The notes beneath the pieces were generated by a model. It did not search any database. It had not been told where the DNA came from and worked only from the letters and a program-made list of their open reading frames with translations. A program made the translations under genes and the position numbers. 48,119 bases of DNA, from contig NZ_LABZ01000201.1 in assembly GCF_001043955.1 (NCBI RefSeq), positions 1 to 48,119 of the forward strand. The letters are read 5' to 3'. The DNA comes from Methylobacterium tarhaniae (lineage in GTDB: Bacteria > Pseudomonadota > Alphaproteobacteria > Rhizobiales > Beijerinckiaceae). Positions 33,087 through 42,837 of this stretch are shown here, one piece after another. The first letter of the stretch is position 1. Each line of letters starts with the position of its first letter.

Positions 33087-33110
33087 CACAGTGTCAAGTC
33101 ATAGACTGTG
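33087..33110. promoter_or_regulatory. Inverted repeat CACAGT-N12-ACTGTG
   Basis: Perfect 6-bp arms with 12-bp spacer in an AT-richer island, a typical dimer-binding layout. The protein that binds is unknown; the PAS protein itself or the adjacent NarL-type regulator are candidates. Confidence 0.45.
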
Positions 33111-33318
33111 CCGTCCATCTTCCGCAAGGTCAACAACGGCAAATAGACCGACCATTCCGGCGCCCTGACGACAGACGACGGGGTCGGGCCGCTTGGCCGG
33201 GGACGACGAGGACGAGAGAACGACCGTGCCGCGCGACGATCGCATCGAGGCTATATTTCCGGATACCGACATCGGCCAGGTCTTCGTCCGCGCCGGCGCG
33301 CTGAGGAAGCCCGCCGGA

Positions 33319-34008
33319 TCAGTCTGCCAGGAGCCGCGCCCCGACCACCGCGGCCGCGGCCCGGTTCTGCACCCCGAGGCTGCGCAGGAGAGCCGCCATG
33401 TGGACCTTCACGGTCCCCTCGCCGAGCTGGAGCCGGCGGGCGATCTCCTTGTTGGAGCGCCCCTCGACCAGGAGGGCCAGCACGTCGCGCTGGCGCGGCG
33501 TCAGGTCGGGGATGCGGGGCTGCCGTCCGTCCTGGCGCCCGTCGAGGCCCGCGGGCCGGATCTCGAGCGCCGGGCGCGGGCCGGCGCCGTCGAGCACCGC
33601 CAGGGACGCCGGCACGAAGATCTGGCCGTCGAGGATCATGCCCACCGCCCGGGTCAGCTCGGCCGAGCCGATCCCCTTCGGGATGTAGCCGTGGACGCCG
33701 ACCTCGAGGGCGGTGAGGATCTTGTTGCGCTCGGTCGAGGCCGAGACCACCGCCACCTTGACGGACGGGAAGCACTCGCGCACCGCGCTCAAGCTCCCGG
33801 GGCCTTCCATGCCGGGCATCGCGAGATCGAACAGCGCCAGGGTCACGGCGCCCCGACGGTTGGAGAGCTGGTCGACGGCGGCGTCGAGGGAGCCGGTCTC
33901 GACGACCTCGACGAAGCCGAAGCTGCGGGTGAGGATCGCCACCACGGCGAGACGGAAGAAGTCGTCGTCATCCGCGATCAGGGCGACTGGCGGAGTCGAT
34001 TGGGTCAT
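33319..34008 (-). CDS. NarL/LuxR-type response regulator
   Basis: A 229-residue two-domain regulator. The receiver (about 8-130) has the acidic cluster IADDDDFFR, the phospho-acceptor Asp in LFDLAMPGMEG, AVVSAS and the Lys in YIPKGI. The LuxR-type HTH (about 165-225) has LTPRQRDVLALLVEGRSNKE and GEGTVKVHMAALLRSLGVQN. The ATG at 34008 has no good ribosome site; 25 more in-frame codons exist upstream but do not resemble a receiver. No histidine kinase is adjacent; the PAS protein downstream lacks a kinase domain. Divergent from the binding-protein gene. Confidence 0.93.
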   Translation of the reverse strand: MTQSTPPVALIADDDDFFRLAVVAILTRSFGFVEVVETGSLDAAVDQLSNRRGAVTLALFDLAMPGMEGPGSLSAVRECFPSVKVAVVSASTERNKILTALEVGVHGYIPKGIGSAELTRAVGMILDGQIFVPASLAVLDGAGPRPALEIRPAGLDGRQDGRQPRIPDLTPRQRDVLALLVEGRSNKEIARRLQLGEGTVKVHMAALLRSLGVQNRAAAAVVGARLLAD

Positions 34009-34324
34009 ACCGTGGCGTCTCTGGAAACCGTGCGTCCGGCAATCGTAGAGCAAGTCGGGGGCACGTGGGTACCCTCCCGCCACGGAATAACTGGCAATAT
34101 CAACGACCTATCGCACGGTTCGCCATCGCCGCGAGAGTTGCGCGCGAAGACGGAGCCGGCTTCCCGTGCGCGAGGGCCGGACCGGCGGCCTGCGGCGCGT
34201 CACCGCACCGTCGTGCGGGATTTCTATCCTGGGAGCGGCCCGCGTTGAAGTGAATATCGCGGCCGGGACGCGAGACCGGTGGGCGGCGGCGGGGCGGCAG
34301 GGACCAGACGAGGAGCGGAGCGAG
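34009..34324. other. Divergent intergenic region, response regulator / binding protein
   Basis: About 315 bp holding both promoters. The AT-richer segment taactggcaatatcaacgac (34088-34107) is a likely promoter or operator zone. No gene seen. Confidence 0.4.
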
Positions 34325-35416
34325 ATGCGGAAGGCATCCGTGGGGGACAGGGGAGGACGTCTCACGGCCGTCCGGCGGCTTTGCGCCGGGCTCGCCTTCG
34401 TGGTCGCCGGCATGGCCGTCCCGGGATCCGGCCTTCCGGGCCCCACGCCCGCCGCAGCGGCGGAGCGCACCCGGCTCGTCGCCTATACCGCCCTCGAGGT
34501 CGAGCAGCTCGATCCGATGCGCCGGGCGATCGAGGCGGCGCTGCCGGAGGTCGAGATCGCCTGGCTGCGAGCCTCGACCGGGATCATCACCGACCGCCTG
34601 CTCGCCGAGCGGGACGCGCCGCAGGCCGACCTCCTGCTCGGGATCGCCGCCACCAGCCTCCTGCAGTTCGAGGCCGCCGGCCTCCTCGATCCCTATCGCC
34701 CCGCCGGCGTCGAGGCGCTGCGGCCGTTCTTCCGCGACCCGAGCCCGCCCTATAGCTGGACCGGCATGGACGCCTATCTCGGGGTGATCTGCTTCAACGT
34801 CGAGGTCGCGGCCCGGCACCGGATCACGCGCCCGAGCTTCTGGCGCGACCTGCTCGGCCCGGCCCTCAAGGGGCGGATCGTCATGCCCAACCCCGCGGCC
34901 TCCGGCACCGGCTACATGCTGGTCGCGGCCTGGCTGCAGACCCTCGGGGAGGAGGCGGGCTGGGCCTTCATGGATGCCCTGCACGAGAACGTCTCCGCCT
35001 ACCTGCCCAGCGGCTCGGCCCCTTGCCAGGAGACCGCGTCCGGACGCCACGCCGTGGGCCTGTCCCTCGACATGCGGGCCGCGGCCGAGAAGGCGGCCGG
35101 CGCGCCCATCGACATCGTGGTGCCGGTCGACGGCACCGGCTGGGAGGCCGAGGGCTTCGCGGTCGTGGCCGGCCGGCCGCACCAGGCGCTCGCCCGGCGG
35201 GTGGCGGACTGGGCGGCGAGCCGCGAGGCCAACGCGCTCTATGCCCGCAGCTTCGCCATCGTGGCCTATCCGGGCGTCTCCAGCCCGGGGCCGCTCTACC
35301 CGCCTCACGCCGAGGCGCGGATGATCCGCAACGACCTCGACTGGATGGCCCGCAACCGGACCCGCATCCTGGCCGAATGGAACCGCCGCTACGGCGCCAA
35401 GGTCCGCGAGCGCTGA
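34325..35416 (+). CDS. Periplasmic substrate-binding protein (FbpA/PhnS-like, iron or 2-aminoethylphosphonate type)
   Basis: A 363-residue precursor with a signal peptide (basic start RKASVGDRGGR, hydrophobic core, cleavage near AAAA|ERTRL, about residue 47). The mature protein shows TRLVAYTALEVEQLDPM, WLRASTGIITDRLLAE and PNPAASGTGYMLVAAWLQTL, the pattern of extracellular solute-binding family 1/6 proteins that bind ferric iron or aminoethylphosphonate. Two typical iron tyrosines are not clearly conserved, so the phosphonate-like branch is more plausible. The ATG at 34325 has GAGGAGCGG upstream. Permease and ATPase genes are absent from the window. Confidence 0.85.
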   Translation: MRKASVGDRGGRLTAVRRLCAGLAFVVAGMAVPGSGLPGPTPAAAAERTRLVAYTALEVEQLDPMRRAIEAALPEVEIAWLRASTGIITDRLLAERDAPQADLLLGIAATSLLQFEAAGLLDPYRPAGVEALRPFFRDPSPPYSWTGMDAYLGVICFNVEVAARHRITRPSFWRDLLGPALKGRIVMPNPAASGTGYMLVAAWLQTLGEEAGWAFMDALHENVSAYLPSGSAPCQETASGRHAVGLSLDMRAAAEKAAGAPIDIVVPVDGTGWEAEGFAVVAGRPHQALARRVADWAASREANALYARSFAIVAYPGVSSPGPLYPPHAEARMIRNDLDWMARNRTRILAEWNRRYGAKVRER

Positions 35417-35538
35417 GGGCGGGCCCGGGCGCGGCCCCCGTGGACGGAGCCGGAGCGGTGACCTTTATTTTTCCATCCTGCGGTAGCAGACCGCCCCAGT
35501 AGCGGATCTCCCCGGCGGGACCGCGGGCAGGGAAGCGG

Positions 35539-36453
35539 ATGTATCACGAGGGCAAGGACGGCTGGCTCTTCCTCACCGGAGGCACCAACGAGGTCGCGGA
35601 CCAGTACCGGCGGATTCCCCCGATGGACCGGGTGCTGCGCCAGTGGCGCCGGCGGATCGTGCAGCGGGTCCGGCGCTGCCAGGGTCTCGGTGCCCGCTAC
35701 CTGCACCTGGTGGTCCCCGAGAAGCTCAGCATCTACGAGGATCGCTTCGACGGCCTCGCCCTCGACCCGCGCCACGCGCCGGCCCGCCGCCTCGGCGCCC
35801 TGATGCGCTGGTCGTGGTCGGGGCGCCGGGCCTGGATCGATCTCCTCGGGCCGATGCGGGCGCATCGGGGCGGCCCGGACCTGCACTACCGCACCGACAC
35901 GCACTGGAACATCCACGGCTGCCTCCTGGCCTACCGGATGGTCTGCCGGGCCTGCCGCGCCACGCCGCGCACCGACCTCCTGGAGCGGCCGTTCCACGAG
36001 TTCGAGGCCGTGCTCGATATCGGCAACAAGCTCGACGCGCAGCCTCTCGAGACCGTGCGCAACTACCAGCTCTTCCGGGATGCCGAGCGGGTCGGCGGCG
36101 GCGCGCTGATCGACGCCTATTCGGCCGCCGGGCGTCTCGGCGAGCTGCATGGCGGTGCCCACGCGGTCTACCGCAACCGCTCTCCGCAGGCCGACCCCCG
36201 CACCCTGGTGCTGTTTGGCGATTCCTGCGCCAACTTCGCCCCCAACGGCCTGACCGCGATGCTGGCCGAGACGTTTCGCGAGGTCCACTTCATCTGGTCG
36301 TCGAACCTCGACTGGGGCTATGTCGAGCGGATCCTGCCCGACATCGTGCTGTGCGAGCAGGTCGAGCGCTTCCTGCCCCGCGTGCCCGAGGACGATTTCG
36401 ACCTCGCGGCCTTCGAGGCGGAGCGGCTGGCGGCGCTCGGGGTGGCGGCGTAG
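35539..36453 (+). CDS. AlgX/AlgJ-like SGNH acetylation-domain protein
   Basis: A 304-residue protein with the core of the AlgX/AlgJ family that O-acetylates exopolysaccharides: N-terminal GKDGWLFLTGGTNEV, VVPEKLSIYED, the Asp120/His122 motif YRTDTHWNIHG and the nucleophile Ser229 in LFGDSCANF. These three residues form the expected Ser-His-Asp triad. No signal peptide or membrane helix is visible at this start (GGGAAGCGG upstream), unlike secreted AlgX. No MBOAT partner (AlgI-like) or polysaccharide cluster lies nearby, so it may act in the cytoplasm or on an unknown glycan. Confidence 0.85.
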   Translation: MYHEGKDGWLFLTGGTNEVADQYRRIPPMDRVLRQWRRRIVQRVRRCQGLGARYLHLVVPEKLSIYEDRFDGLALDPRHAPARRLGALMRWSWSGRRAWIDLLGPMRAHRGGPDLHYRTDTHWNIHGCLLAYRMVCRACRATPRTDLLERPFHEFEAVLDIGNKLDAQPLETVRNYQLFRDAERVGGGALIDAYSAAGRLGELHGGAHAVYRNRSPQADPRTLVLFGDSCANFAPNGLTAMLAETFREVHFIWSSNLDWGYVERILPDIVLCEQVERFLPRVPEDDFDLAAFEAERLAALGVAA

Positions 36454-36487
36454 GGGCGCCGACATGGGCTGCGCCCACCTTCCCGGC

Positions 36488-36516
36488 TTGACGAAAAACT
36501 TGCATATGCCACTAAT
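36488..36516 (+). promoter_or_regulatory. Predicted promoter of the MATE-maoC unit
   Basis: TTGACG at 36488-36493, a 17-bp spacer and ACTAAT at 36511-36516, in an AT-rich island otherwise rare in this window. A GCATATGC palindrome lies in the spacer. It is about 55 bp upstream of the MATE ATG. Confidence 0.5.
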
Positions 36517-36570
36517 TATCCGTTGCCGGGCTGGCCGGCCGCGCTGACTCACGTGAAGGAGTGCCGCCCG

Positions 36571-37956
36571 ATGGATGCGCGCACCCACCGCCTGCTCCAC
36601 GCCCCGATCGGGCCGACGCTGCTGCGGCTCGCCGCGCCCAACGTCGTCGTGATGCTGGTCCAGGCCCTGGTCGGGCTGATCGAGACCGCCTTCGTCGCCG
36701 GGCTCGGCACCGATGCGCTCGCCGGCATGGCGTTGGTCTTCCCAGTGCTGATGCTGGTGCAGATGATCTCCGCCGGTGCCATGGGCGGCGGCATCCTGTC
36801 GGCGGTGGCCCGCAGCCTGGGGGCCGGGCGGCGCGCGGATGCGGACCGGCTGCCCTGGTACGCCGCCGCCATCGCCCTCGTCCTCGGCCTCCTCACCACG
36901 GGGCTCGACCTTGCCTTCGGGCCGGCGCTCTACCGCGCGATGGGCGGGGAGGGCGCCTCGCTCGAAGCGGCCACCACCTATGGCGGCGTGGTGTTCTGCG
37001 GCGCGGTGCTGGTCTGGCTGTTCAACGCGCTCGCGGCGGTGATCCGCGGCACCGGCAACATGGCGCTGCCGGCCATCGTCATCAGCGTGGGCGCGGCCCT
37101 GCTCGTGCCGCTCTCGCCGGCGCTGATCTACGGGTTCGGCCCGGTGCCGGGGCTCGGCATCGTCGGGGGCGGCGTCGCGGTGCTGGCCTACTACGCCGCC
37201 GGCACGGTGGTGTTCGCCCACCATCTCTGGGCCGGGCGCGGCCTGTTGCGGCCGAGCCCCCGCCCGCCGCGCCTCGCCTGGGCGCCCCTGCGCGACATCC
37301 TGCGGATCGGCGCCGTCTCGTCGATCGTCAGCGCCACCACCAACGTGACCATCGCCGCCGCCACCGCCTTCGCGGGGGCCGAGGGCCCGGCGGCGGTGGC
37401 GGGCTACGGCACCGGGGCGCGGCTCGAATACCTGCTGGTGCCCCTCGTCTTCGGCCTCGGCGCGCCGATCGGCGCGATGGTCGGCACCAGCATCGGCGCC
37501 GGCGACCGCGCCCGGGCGCTACGGGTGGCCTGGACCGGGGCGGCGATCGCGGGCGGGCTCACGGAGGCGATCGGCCTCGCCGCGGCCCTGTGGCCGCTGC
37601 CGTTCCTCGGCCTGTTCGGCCACGATCCGCAGATGCTTGCCACCGGCAGCCGCTACCTGCAGCTCGTCGGGCCGTTCTACGGCTTTGCCGGAATCGGCCT
37701 CGCCCTCTACTTCGCCTCGCAAGGGGCCGGCCGGGTCGGCTGGCCGCTGGTGGCGGGGCTCGCCCGCATGGCGGTCTCGGTCGGCGGCGGCGTCCTGGCG
37801 CTCCGCCTCGGCCTCGGGCTCGACGGGGTCTTCCTGGCGCTCGGCCTCGGGCTCGCCGCGCTCGGGCTCATCAATGCCGGCGCGGTCGCCGCCGGGATGT
37901 GGTTTCGCGGGGAGCGGACGCCGTCGCCCGCCCTCGTCACGGCGGGAGGGGAATAG
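36571..37956 (+). CDS. MATE-family multidrug/organic cation exporter
   Basis: A 461-residue, 12-helix exporter in two six-helix halves. The first half opens PIGPTLLRLAAPNVVVMLVQ and has ETAFVAGLGTDALAGMAL and NALAAVIRGTGNMALPAIV; the second half has GAVSSIVSATTNVTIAA and FGLGAPIGAMVGTSIGAGD. These are characteristic of the MATE superfamily. The ATG at 36571 has AAGGAG 11 nt upstream. The gene is followed by a MaoC gene 3 bp away, so they are cotranscribed. The substrate is unknown. Confidence 0.93.
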   Translation: MDARTHRLLHAPIGPTLLRLAAPNVVVMLVQALVGLIETAFVAGLGTDALAGMALVFPVLMLVQMISAGAMGGGILSAVARSLGAGRRADADRLPWYAAAIALVLGLLTTGLDLAFGPALYRAMGGEGASLEAATTYGGVVFCGAVLVWLFNALAAVIRGTGNMALPAIVISVGAALLVPLSPALIYGFGPVPGLGIVGGGVAVLAYYAAGTVVFAHHLWAGRGLLRPSPRPPRLAWAPLRDILRIGAVSSIVSATTNVTIAAATAFAGAEGPAAVAGYGTGARLEYLLVPLVFGLGAPIGAMVGTSIGAGDRARALRVAWTGAAIAGGLTEAIGLAAALWPLPFLGLFGHDPQMLATGSRYLQLVGPFYGFAGIGLALYFASQGAGRVGWPLVAGLARMAVSVGGGVLALRLGLGLDGVFLALGLGLAALGLINAGAVAAGMWFRGERTPSPALVTAGGE

Positions 37957-37959
37957 GCG

Positions 37960-38415
37960 ATGACGCGCGACTTGTACCTCGACGACCTGGAACCCGGACA
38001 GGTCTACGGCTCGGGCGAGACGACGGTGACCGAGGCCGACATCGTCGGCTTTGCGAGAAGCTTCGATCCGCAGCCCTTCCATCTCGACGCCGAGGAGGCC
38101 GCATCGACCTTCTTCGGCGGCCTCGCGGCGAGCGGCTGGCACACCGCGGCGCTGACCATGCGGCTCCTCGTCGGGAGCGAAATGCGGCTTGCCGGCGGGA
38201 TCATCGGGGCCGGCATGGACGAGCTGCGCTGGCCCAAGCCCCTGCGCCCCGGCGACACGATCCGGCTCGAAAGCGAGGTGATCGAGGTGCGTCCCTCCCG
38301 CTCGCGGCCGAGCCAGGGCCTCGCCAAGGTGCGCACCACCACCCTGAACCAGCACGGCGAGCCGGTGCAGGTGCTCGTGGCCAACCTGCTGGTGGTGCGC
38401 CGCCCGGAGGGGTGA
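37960..38415 (+). CDS. MaoC-like (R)-specific enoyl-CoA hydratase
   Basis: A 151-residue hot-dog-fold protein with the active-site Asp36 and His41 in FARSFDPQPFHLDAEEA and the following helix FFGGLAASGWHTAALTMRL. MaoC proteins hydrate enoyl-CoA or related thioesters. The strand pair DELRWPKPLRPGDTIRLESE completes the fold. It starts 3 bp after the MATE gene with GGGAGGGGAATAGGCG as ribosome site. Its link to an exporter is unclear. Confidence 0.92.
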   Translation: MTRDLYLDDLEPGQVYGSGETTVTEADIVGFARSFDPQPFHLDAEEAASTFFGGLAASGWHTAALTMRLLVGSEMRLAGGIIGAGMDELRWPKPLRPGDTIRLESEVIEVRPSRSRPSQGLAKVRTTTLNQHGEPVQVLVANLLVVRRPEG

Positions 38416-38496
38416 TGGATCTCGCGACCGACGCAGCATCCCAACCCTCGGCCATGCCCCGGGAGCCGGCTTGGAGTTGGCAGGCCCGCTTCACAG

Positions 38497-38546
38497 TCTC
38501 CGCGCCATCCCGGGGCCGCGCAGCGGAACCCGGGATGGCGCGGAGA
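38497..38546. terminator. Large perfect hairpin, bidirectional terminator or REP-like element
   Basis: 18-bp perfect inverted repeat (TCTCCGCGCCATCCCGGG at 38497-38514 and its complement at 38529-38546). The 14-nt loop contains a nested 4-bp stem CCGC/GCGG. It lies between the converging MaoC and acetyltransferase genes. The large size and noncoding position resemble dispersed extragenic palindromes. Confidence 0.7.
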
Positions 38547-38660
38547 GATGGCGGCGCGTGCACCGGATCGATCGACGCAAACCGCCCGAACAGGCTCTCA
38601 CGATGAGGCGAGAGCGTAGGACACGTCGTCGACCGGCAGGCCGGCCCTGGATCGCGCTTC

Positions 38661-39215
38661 CTATTGCGGATTGCGCAGCCGGGCCGGATTCCCCCCCGCG
38701 ACGCCGCCCGCCGGCACGTCTCGGGTCACCACGCTGCCCGCACCGATGATGGCGTCGTCCCCGATCGTCACGCCCGGCAGGATCACCGCCCCGCCGCCGA
38801 TCCAGACATTCGCCCCGATCACGACCGGCCGGCCGAATTCGAGCATCTGCCGGCGCTGGGCCGGATCGCGCGGGTGGTCGGCGGTGAGGATCTGCACGCC
38901 CGGCCCGATCTGCGTCATGTCGCCGATCGTCACCTGCACCACGTCGAGGATGCAGCAGTTGAAGTTGAGGAACACGCCGCGGCCGAGGCTGATGTTGTAG
39001 CCGTAGTCGCAGAAGAAGGGCGGCCGGATGTTGCAGCCCTCGCCGACCCGGGCGAAGGCCTCCTCCATCAGCGCCTGCCGCTCCGGCTGGCTCGACGTGT
39101 TGCGGGCGTTGTAGCGGTCCATCCATTCCGAGATGCGGCGGTTGTCGGCGATCAGCTCCGGATCGTCGGCGATGTAGAGTTCGCCGGCGAGCATCTTTGG
39201 CTTCTGGCCCGTCAT
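38661..39215 (-). CDS. Maltose/galactoside O-acetyltransferase (left-handed beta-helix family)
   Basis: A 184-residue acetyl-CoA-dependent sugar O-acetyltransferase. The N-terminus has MLAGELYIADDPELIADNRR, typical of the Maa/LacA/NodL group. Hexapeptide repeats follow: NISLGRGVFLNFNCCILDVV, IGDMTQIGPGVQIL, the catalytic His in TADHPRDP, then VVIGANVWIGGGAVILPGVT and VVTRDVPAGGVAGGNPA. The ATG at 39215 follows GAGGAACC. It is divergent from a TetR gene that likely regulates it. The substrate sugar is not defined. Confidence 0.93.
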   Translation of the reverse strand: MTGQKPKMLAGELYIADDPELIADNRRISEWMDRYNARNTSSQPERQALMEEAFARVGEGCNIRPPFFCDYGYNISLGRGVFLNFNCCILDVVQVTIGDMTQIGPGVQILTADHPRDPAQRRQMLEFGRPVVIGANVWIGGGAVILPGVTIGDDAIIGAGSVVTRDVPAGGVAGGNPARLRNPQ

Positions 39216-39247
39216 GGTTCCTCGCTGTCGGTTGGCTCTCGGCCGCG

Positions 39248-39272
39248 ATGCGTACATATGTCCATATCGCAT
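39248..39272. promoter_or_regulatory. Dyad between divergent acetyltransferase and TetR genes
   Basis: ATGCG-TAC-ATATG-TC-CATAT-CGCAT: inner arms ATATG/CATAT around TC and outer arms ATGCG/CGCAT, with a 3-bp insert on one side only. It lies in the 86-bp gap between the two start codons, as expected for a TetR operator. Confidence 0.55.
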
Positions 39273-39301
39273 GCGAAAGCCAGCCCGCCCGCGAGACCCG
39301 C

Positions 39302-39847
39302 TTGCCCCCCGCCACACGCCGCCACGATCCCGACCGCCGCGCCCGCATCCTCCGGGCCACCCTCGACACCATCGCCGAGCACGGCGTCGCCGGCACGACC
39401 CACCGGCGGATCGCGGCGGCCGCCGACGTGCCGCTCGGCTCGATGACCTACCACTTCGCCGGCCTGGACGACCTCCTGACCGAGGCCTTCACGCTGCTGG
39501 CCGACACGGTGTCGGCCCGGTTCACCGAGCGGCTCGCCGCCGCCCGGACCCGCACCGAGGCCTGCGAGGCGGTGGTCGACCTCGTGGTCGACGAGAGCTG
39601 GGCCGATCCCCGCAACCTGCTGCTGAGCTACGAGCTCTATGCCTACGCGGCTCGCGTGCCGGCTTTGCGCCGCGTGATGCAGGGCTGGATGGGCAGGAGC
39701 CGCGCGGCCCTGGAGCAGCATTTCGCCCCCGAGACCGCCCGGGCGCTCGACGCGATGATCGAGGGCCTGACGATCCACCGTTCGGTCGATCCACGTCCGG
39801 CGGACCGCGAGGAGGTGCGGGCGATCGTCGATCGGCTGGCGGAGTAG
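39302..39847 (+). CDS. TetR-family transcriptional regulator
   Basis: A 181-residue regulator. The HTH spans about 10-55: RRARILRATLDTIAEHGVAG, then THRRIAAAADVPLGSMTYHF and the helix GLDDLLTEAF. The rest is a helical ligand and dimer domain. I place the start at TTG 39302 because the palindrome at 39248-39272 would otherwise sit inside the coding sequence; an in-frame ATG at 39248 gives 18 more residues and is a possible alternative. It is divergent from the acetyltransferase and presumably represses it and itself. Confidence 0.88.
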   Translation: MPPATRRHDPDRRARILRATLDTIAEHGVAGTTHRRIAAAADVPLGSMTYHFAGLDDLLTEAFTLLADTVSARFTERLAAARTRTEACEAVVDLVVDESWADPRNLLLSYELYAYAARVPALRRVMQGWMGRSRAALEQHFAPETARALDAMIEGLTIHRSVDPRPADREEVRAIVDRLAE

Positions 39848-39859
39848 CGCTCCCGCTTC

Positions 39860-39888
39860 CTTGAAAAGCCGGAGCCGGCCCCGCATAT
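39860..39888 (+). promoter_or_regulatory. RpoH (sigma-32)-type promoter of htpG
   Basis: CTTGAAA at 39860-39866, a 14-bp spacer and CCGCATAT at 39881-39888 match the sigma-32 consensus CTTGAAA-N13-17-CCCCATNT at 14 of 15 fixed positions. It gives a 5' leader of about 32 nt before the htpG GTG. Confidence 0.7.
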
Positions 39889-39926
39889 CCGCCCGCGACG
39901 ATTTGTTCCCATCGGAGAGCCAACAC

Positions 39927-41765
<1,839 letters not shown>

Positions 41766-42099
41766 CCCGGCGGGGGAGGGAGCGGATAACGGCCGCTTCC
41801 TCTCCACCGGCCCTTGTCCACCTGCCCCTGTCCATCTGCCCTCGACGGGCCGGGCGCGGCCCCCGGGCGCGACGGGGACCATGTCCCCGTCCTCCGGACC
41901 GTGCGACACCACCGCTCATCCTCGATCTCCCGCAAGGGAGAGAGGGGGCGGCCGCAAATCAGCCATGCGGCACCAAGCATTCCCGCTGCCTGACGCCACT
42001 GCACGACCCCGCGCTTTACTGATCCGCAACGGACCCTAACTTTTCGCAGGGAACGACGGAGGCCCGTGCCGCCGGGCCGCGACCGGGAGGGCTTGCCCG
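41766..42099. other. Intergenic region htpG / Crp-Fnr gene with short tandem repeat
   Basis: About 330 bp. It contains three degenerate 14-bp units at 41801-41842 and, further right, an AT-richer zone (42013-42040, with ctttactgatccg and cctaacttttcg) as likely promoter of the regulator gene. No gene seen. Confidence 0.45.
41801..41842. repeat. 3 x 14-bp degenerate tandem repeat
   Basis: tctccaccggccct, tgtccacctgcccc, tgtccatctgccct. The second and third differ at two positions. Confidence 0.65.
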
Positions 42100-42837
42100 A
42101 TGAATCCGTTGATCCGGAAGCTGGAACGGTTCACACGCCTGAGTGACGAAGACAAGCGCCTGCTGCAGCAGGCCGCCTCGGCCCGGATCGTCAACTACGA
42201 CTCGCACCAGGACATCATCGCCGAGGGCGAGGAGCCGAACGACGTCAACCTGATCCTGGCCGGCTGGGTCTGCCGCTACAAGCAGCTCGCCGATGGCGGT
42301 CGCCAGATCATGTCGTTCCTGCTCCCGGGCGACCTGTGCGATCTCAACATCTTCCTCCTGCGCCGGATGGACCACGCGCTCGGCACGCTCACCCCGGTCG
42401 CGGTCGCCAAGATTTCCCGCGACCTGCTCCAGGAGATGCTGAACGCCGATCCGCGCCTCAACCGGGCCCTGTGGTGGGAGGTGCTGGTCACGGCGGCGAT
42501 CCACCGCGAATGGCTGGTCAATATCGGCCGGCGCACGGCCTTGGAGCGCGTCGCCCACCTGCTCTGCGAAATCTATGTCCGCCAGGACTCCGTCGGGCGG
42601 GTGAAGGGCGGACGGTGCGAGCTGCCGGTCACCCAGGTCGAGCTCGCCGATGCGCTGGGCCTGTCGGCGGTGCACGTGAACCGCACCTTGCGCGAGTTGC
42701 GCCTGTCCGGCCTGATCGACTGGCGCGACAAGCATCTGTCCATCCCCGACCTCGATGCCCTGACCGCCGTCGCCCGGTTCGATCCCGATTACCTGCACCT
42801 CGATTACGAGGGGGAGCGGTTCGACGCGGAATGCTGA
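42100..42837 (+). CDS. Crp/Fnr-family transcriptional regulator
   Basis: A 245-residue regulator with a cyclic-nucleotide-type beta roll (about 25-120, IIAEGEEPNDVNLILAGWVC and GRQIMSFLLPGDLCDLNIFL) and a C-terminal HTH (about 160-225: VTQVELADALGLSAVHVNRT, then LRELRLSGLI). The cluster of N-terminal cysteines that holds the Fnr iron-sulfur centre is missing, and so is the strict cAMP-binding motif, so the signal is unknown. This class is common in Rhizobiales. The ATG at 42100 follows GGGAGGGCTTGCCCG. Confidence 0.93.
   Translation: MNPLIRKLERFTRLSDEDKRLLQQAASARIVNYDSHQDIIAEGEEPNDVNLILAGWVCRYKQLADGGRQIMSFLLPGDLCDLNIFLLRRMDHALGTLTPVAVAKISRDLLQEMLNADPRLNRALWWEVLVTAAIHREWLVNIGRRTALERVAHLLCEIYVRQDSVGRVKGGRCELPVTQVELADALGLSAVHVNRTLRELRLSGLIDWRDKHLSIPDLDALTAVARFDPDYLHLDYEGERFDAEC

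Larger units (their letters stand above)
32935..33318. other. Intergenic region upstream of the PAS protein with two inverted repeats
   Basis: No gene seen. It holds inverted repeats at 33062-33079 and 33087-33110 and an AT-richer stretch (33090-33160) that likely contains the promoter for the minus-strand PAS gene. Confidence 0.5.

Noticed and set aside
36502..36509. GCATATGC as an operator
   Set aside because: Eight-base palindrome alone is too short to support a claim; kept only as part of the promoter description.
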